33,914 nt of DNA from an uncultured Muribaculaceae bacterium (GTDB taxonomy: Bacteria; Bacteroidota; Bacteroidia; Bacteroidales; Muribaculaceae): positions 1-33,914 of the forward strand of contig CAJTPK010000031.1 of NCBI GenBank assembly GCA_910578075.1, given 5' to 3'. Position 1 is the stretch's first letter; every line of letters begins with the position of its first letter. The notes beneath the pieces were generated by a model. It had not been told where the DNA came from, made no database searches, and saw nothing but the letters and a program-made list of their open reading frames with translations. A program made the position numbers and the translations under genes. Shown one piece after another: positions 31,576 to 33,914 of this stretch.

Positions 31576-32753
31576 GTGAGCGTCTCTTAAATCGGAATTT
31601 CTTCTTTGTGGCGGCCGGGAATTTCTTCCTGTTCCTCAGCTTCTATGCCCTTATGCCATTGCTACCGTTCTATCTCACACAGGAATATTCTGCTGATGGA
31701 ACAGTGGTGGGTCTTGTTCTGTCATGCTACATGGTGTCGTGCATTTTAATTCGACCTTACTGCGGTTATCTGCTCGACACTATGAATCGTCGTACCGTCT
31801 ATATCCTGGCGTATTTGATTTTCTCAGCAGTTTTTTCAGCATACGCATTGTGTGCAACATTATGGTTCTTCATAATTCTCAGGATAGTGCATGGAGCATC
31901 CTTCGGGTGCGCGACCGTCTCGGGCGGTTCACTTGTAACACAAGTCATTCCCCGCTCCCGGCTCGGAGAGGGAATAGGATATTATGGCCTTGCCAACACA
32001 ATCTCCATGTGCATCGGTCCGTTACTCGGACTGTATGCCAACAACCATTTGTCATTCACAATAATCTTCCTGCTGCTTACTGCTACCGGGCTTATCGGCA
32101 CCGGAATGACATTAATGGTAACTATACCTCCAAGAAACCACACTCCAGTAAAGAAAATCACGGCCGAATCCCTGTTCATAAAATCAGGAGTTGTGTACTC
32201 GGTAATTCAAATTTTGGCCTATGTCACTTACGGAGCCACCACGACTTATATCGCTGTGTTCGCCGACCAGAATTTGGTCGGTGGCCTTGGAGGATGGTAT
32301 TTTACCTGCATGGCTATAGGGCTTGCTCTGTCGCGTCCATTCGCCGGAAAGAAAGTAGATACTGGCAATATTGCGTCGCTTGTAATCTGCGGCTTGGCAT
32401 TGGCCATAACTGTGAGCATCTCATTATTTTCACTGCATCTATTTCCCCATTACCTGAGACCCGGAATCTTCCTGACCACTGCATTTATACAAGGAGGTGG
32501 TTATGGAGTTATGCACCCGGCGTTCAACACCATTTTCGTAAGACTTACCGACGAGAAACATCGCGGAGCAGCAACGTCAATGTTCTTCACAAGCAACGAC
32601 CTCGGAATAGGCATAGGAGTTTTAGCAGGAGGAATAATCTCACAATTATTCGATGGATACTTCGCAATATTCGGAATTGGAGCGATCCTTTGCCTGTTAT
32701 CCCTCGCGATTTTTTTGTATAAAAGGGACAGCGTTGTCCGTCTAATGAATTAA
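31572..32753 (+). CDS. MFS transporter, MarR-regulated efflux pump
   Basis: 393 aa with about 12 transmembrane helices. The N-terminus NRNFFFVAAGNFFLFLSFYALMPLLPFYLT and the loop 2-3 region GYLLDTMNRRTVYILAY (motif A-like) place it in the major facilitator superfamily, in the drug/metabolite exporter group. RIVHGASFGCATVSGGSLVTQVIPRSRLGEGIGYYG is the usual helix 4-5 region. I chose ATG at 31572, which overlaps the marR stop (ATGA). The gene pair is a standard MarR-MFS efflux operon. Confidence 0.88.
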   Translation: MSERLLNRNFFFVAAGNFFLFLSFYALMPLLPFYLTQEYSADGTVVGLVLSCYMVSCILIRPYCGYLLDTMNRRTVYILAYLIFSAVFSAYALCATLWFFIILRIVHGASFGCATVSGGSLVTQVIPRSRLGEGIGYYGLANTISMCIGPLLGLYANNHLSFTIIFLLLTATGLIGTGMTLMVTIPPRNHTPVKKITAESLFIKSGVVYSVIQILAYVTYGATTTYIAVFADQNLVGGLGGWYFTCMAIGLALSRPFAGKKVDTGNIASLVICGLALAITVSISLFSLHLFPHYLRPGIFLTTAFIQGGGYGVMHPAFNTIFVRLTDEKHRGAATSMFFTSNDLGIGIGVLAGGIISQLFDGYFAIFGIGAILCLLSLAIFLYKRDSVVRLMN

Positions 32754-32767
32754 GTACGGACACCATC

Positions 32768-32791
32768 GCCGCCTGTGGCGGCCAAAATTTT
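32768..32791 (+). terminator. Hairpin behind the MFS gene
   Basis: GCCGCC (32768-32773), loop TGT, GGCGGC (32777-32782), followed by CAAAATTTTT. It is a short, very GC-rich stem with a weak T-tract. Confidence 0.6.
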
Positions 32792-32866
32792 TGAGATTTT
32801 CAGCGAAAAAAGTGGAGCAACTCAATTACTGGGCTGCTTCACTTCGGATATAAAGATATGGTTAAC

Positions 32867-33386
32867 TTATGCTCTCTTGCGTTCGGATTCACGCCTTTCT
32901 TCTTCACGTTTGCGATTAACCTTCCTTACATAGAGGTCATGGGCTGCTTTGAGGTCTGCCGGCATTAGGAGCATTGGGGAGTTGAGGTCTCTGCCCATTG
33001 TGTCCAACATTCTGACATAATCAAACCACGTACCCACATCCCCAAATCTATATCCATGAGCATAGCGATTTTAATTGATACCCAATATTTGTCGACTTCT
33101 GCCGGATGATAAGTGAGGTATCGGAGAAGTTCTATCTCGTCAGCCTTCATCAGAGCTTCAGCCTTCTCTTCATCGGAGAGTTCCGGCTTTGATACTACGA
33201 TGTTGCAGTTGACATTCTTGATGTCTTCCTAATCTGCATCGCTGTAATAGAAGTGGCTGAGGATACCAAGCACGGTGTTGTCGTCCATCATACATATTCC
33301 CATCTTTGGGATTACGTTGCAGAGATAGTTGATAGCCTTATCCAACGGCTTATTCGAGTCGGAGAATTTGATTTCATCATAGTCTC
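32867..33386 (-). pseudogene. PcfK-PcfJ fusion remnant of a conjugative element
   Basis: On the minus strand, sequence from about 33386 encodes PLDKAINYLCNVIPKMGICMMDDNTVLGILSHFYYSDAD. A TAG at 33229-33231 follows, then EDIKNVNCNIVVSKPELSDEEKAEALMKADE, as in PcfK-like proteins. It runs in frame into RYLTYHPAEVDKYWVSIKIAM. After a frameshift near 33060, YRFGDVGTWFDYVRMLDTMGRDLNSPMLLMPADLKAAHDLYVRK follows, the PcfJ C-terminal region, ending at 32867. A deletion joined the neighbouring pcfK and pcfJ genes; nonsense and frameshift mutations followed. Confidence 0.65.
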
Positions 33387-33515
33387 CACACGTTCTCAAC
33401 TACGAGCAAGCATAGTTTCCTTAGTCGTACTGACTGCATGAAAATTGGAGCTAAGTTTACGCCCCGGTGAAAACGAACCACGACATATTGGTACGGAAAT
33501 CCCTAAAAAAAGTAT

Positions 33516-33523
33516 TAATTTTG
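33516..33523 (+). promoter_or_regulatory. -7 box (TAATTTTG) of the truncated GNAT gene
   Basis: TAATTTTG matches TAnnTTTG and ends three bases before the ATG at 33527, again predicting a leaderless transcript. Confidence 0.45.
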
Positions 33524-33526
33524 TAT

Positions 33527-33712
33527 ATGATAAGAATAGAACCATGCAATGAAAATGACTATCAGACGCTCGTAGAGATTTGGGAGCGTTCGGTAAGGGC
33601 AACCCATTCGTTTCTGACAGAAAAAGACATAATGGATATTAGAGAGTCTCTAATATCTAAGAGTCCGTCTCATAAAAAATTTAGCTTTAGGGGCGGCTTG
33701 TTTCCGAGATAA
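33527..33712 (+). pseudogene. N-terminal fragment of a GNAT acetyltransferase
   Basis: MIRIEPCNENDYQTLVEIWERSVRATHSFLTEKDIMDIRESL is a typical GNAT start: first beta-strand, then the helices that bind the acceptor. After about 42 residues the frame passes into unrelated sequence at about 33,655-33,661, where GAGTCCGTCTCATAAAA resembles an insertion-element end, and stops at 33712. The acetyl-CoA-binding motif is missing. Confidence 0.65.
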
Positions 33713-33790
33713 TTTATTCAATCGCGAAAGGGAGCAACCTTTCGGTTGTGACCTGAGGGATTGGATAAATTAGCCGGAAAGAAGCCGGTC
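33711..33790 (+). ncRNA. Candidate structured RNA element of unknown class
   Basis: A 13-bp outer stem pairs AATTTATTCAATC (33711-33723) with GATTGGATAAATT (33759-33771), one G-U pair. Inside is a perfect 7-bp hairpin CGAAAGG/CCTTTCG (33725-33731, 33738-33744) with loop GAGCAA. An alternative, mutually exclusive pairing is GCAACC with GGTTGT (33735-33740 and 33744-33749). After the stem comes a repeated GCCGG (33772-33787). A possible coding start follows at 33861. This could be a riboswitch or leader, or the folded end of a mobile element. Confidence 0.35.
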
Positions 33791-33860
33791 TGAAGTAATT
33801 TTAACCAAACGGACATGTTAGAAGTTAAAAATTATACATATTTATAGTAAAGTCTCTCTC

Positions 33861-33914
33861 ATGAAAAGTTACCTTAGTCCCGCATGCCTGGCTGCTTTTG
33901 TATTTTTGAATCAG
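33861..33914 (+). CDS. Possible start of a secreted protein, cut by the window edge
   Basis: ATG opens MKSYLSPACLAAFVFLNQ, which runs open to the end of the window. A basic residue followed by a hydrophobic stretch looks like the start of a signal peptide. Only 18 codons are visible, so this is weak. Confidence 0.25.
   Translation, partial: MKSYLSPACLAAFVFLNQ

Noticed and set aside
31724..32722. 332-codon plus-strand frame inside the MFS gene
   Set aside because: It overlaps the real transporter in another frame, is rich in His/Arg/Ser and lacks membrane segments or a plausible start.
33711..33800. Cobalamin riboswitch or group II intron end
   Set aside because: AGCCGG-AAGCCGG recalls a B12 box, but the other conserved cobalamin blocks are absent. 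No domain V-like hairpin or reverse transcriptase is visible.

Overview
The window looks like a chromosomal segment of a gut Bacteroidales bacterium, with Muribaculaceae or a near relative the best guess. Three things support this. Many intergenic regions carry the Bacteroidetes-type promoter (TTTG, about 20 bases, TAnnTTTG). The tmRNA tag is GENNNYALAA, close to known Bacteroides/Porphyromonas tags. Gene content (DUF3332 lipoprotein, MurF with an N-terminal membrane domain, DUF4372-type IS4 transposase, PcfK/PcfJ remnants) is also typical. Species-level placement is not possible by eye.

Positions 1 to about 15,245 are orderly core genome. A cut-off tRNA-Ala(GGC) is followed by a leftward operon of MATE transporter, alpha/beta hydrolase and MurF-like ligase. 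Divergent from it is a rightward DNA-repair operon, recJ-recQ-umuC. Then come a DUF3332 lipoprotein, a small envelope operon (two YtxH proteins, a holin-like membrane protein, an unknown basic protein), prmA, an ECF sigma factor with a 50-residue small ORF behind it, glnS, and the tmRNA gene ssrA.

From the 3' end of ssrA the character changes. Positions 15,241-18,596 are bounded by a 131-bp imperfect direct repeat that begins in the last bases of ssrA. This suggests a decayed element integrated at the tmRNA gene. It holds a deleted IS4-type element with both terminal repeats, a DinD gene, the C-terminal piece of an AAA ATPase and a nonsense-mutated primase start. No integrase is left.

Positions 18,655-28,600 hold accessory cassettes. 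A leftward three-gene operon has 4-bp overlaps (unknown protein, PD-(D/E)XK-like protein, metallophosphoesterase). A rightward RtcB / WYL regulator / DEDDh exonuclease cassette ends in a tubulin/FtsZ-like stub and a frameshifted HsdM tail. Next are the DNA glycosylase Tag, a 303-bp MITE with perfect 17-bp ends and a 9-bp target duplication, and a tight rightward operon (META lipoprotein, GIY-YIG protein, degenerate EEP protein, PH-domain membrane protein).

Positions 28,400-33,914 are largely scar tissue: a chimeric MmcQ/antisense-esterase ORF, an N-truncated bile-acid-symporter-like transporter, a PcfK-PcfJ fusion remnant and a truncated GNAT gene. Within it is an intact DsbA-like gene and a MarR-MFS operon. 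These share one 12-bp operator-like palindrome, which points to a small local regulon. The last 200 bases contain a strongly folded RNA-like segment of unknown class and the start of a possible secreted protein.

The best candidates for something undescribed are the three-gene operon at 19-21 kb, the RtcB/WYL/exonuclease cassette, and the GIY-YIG/EEP/PH operon.
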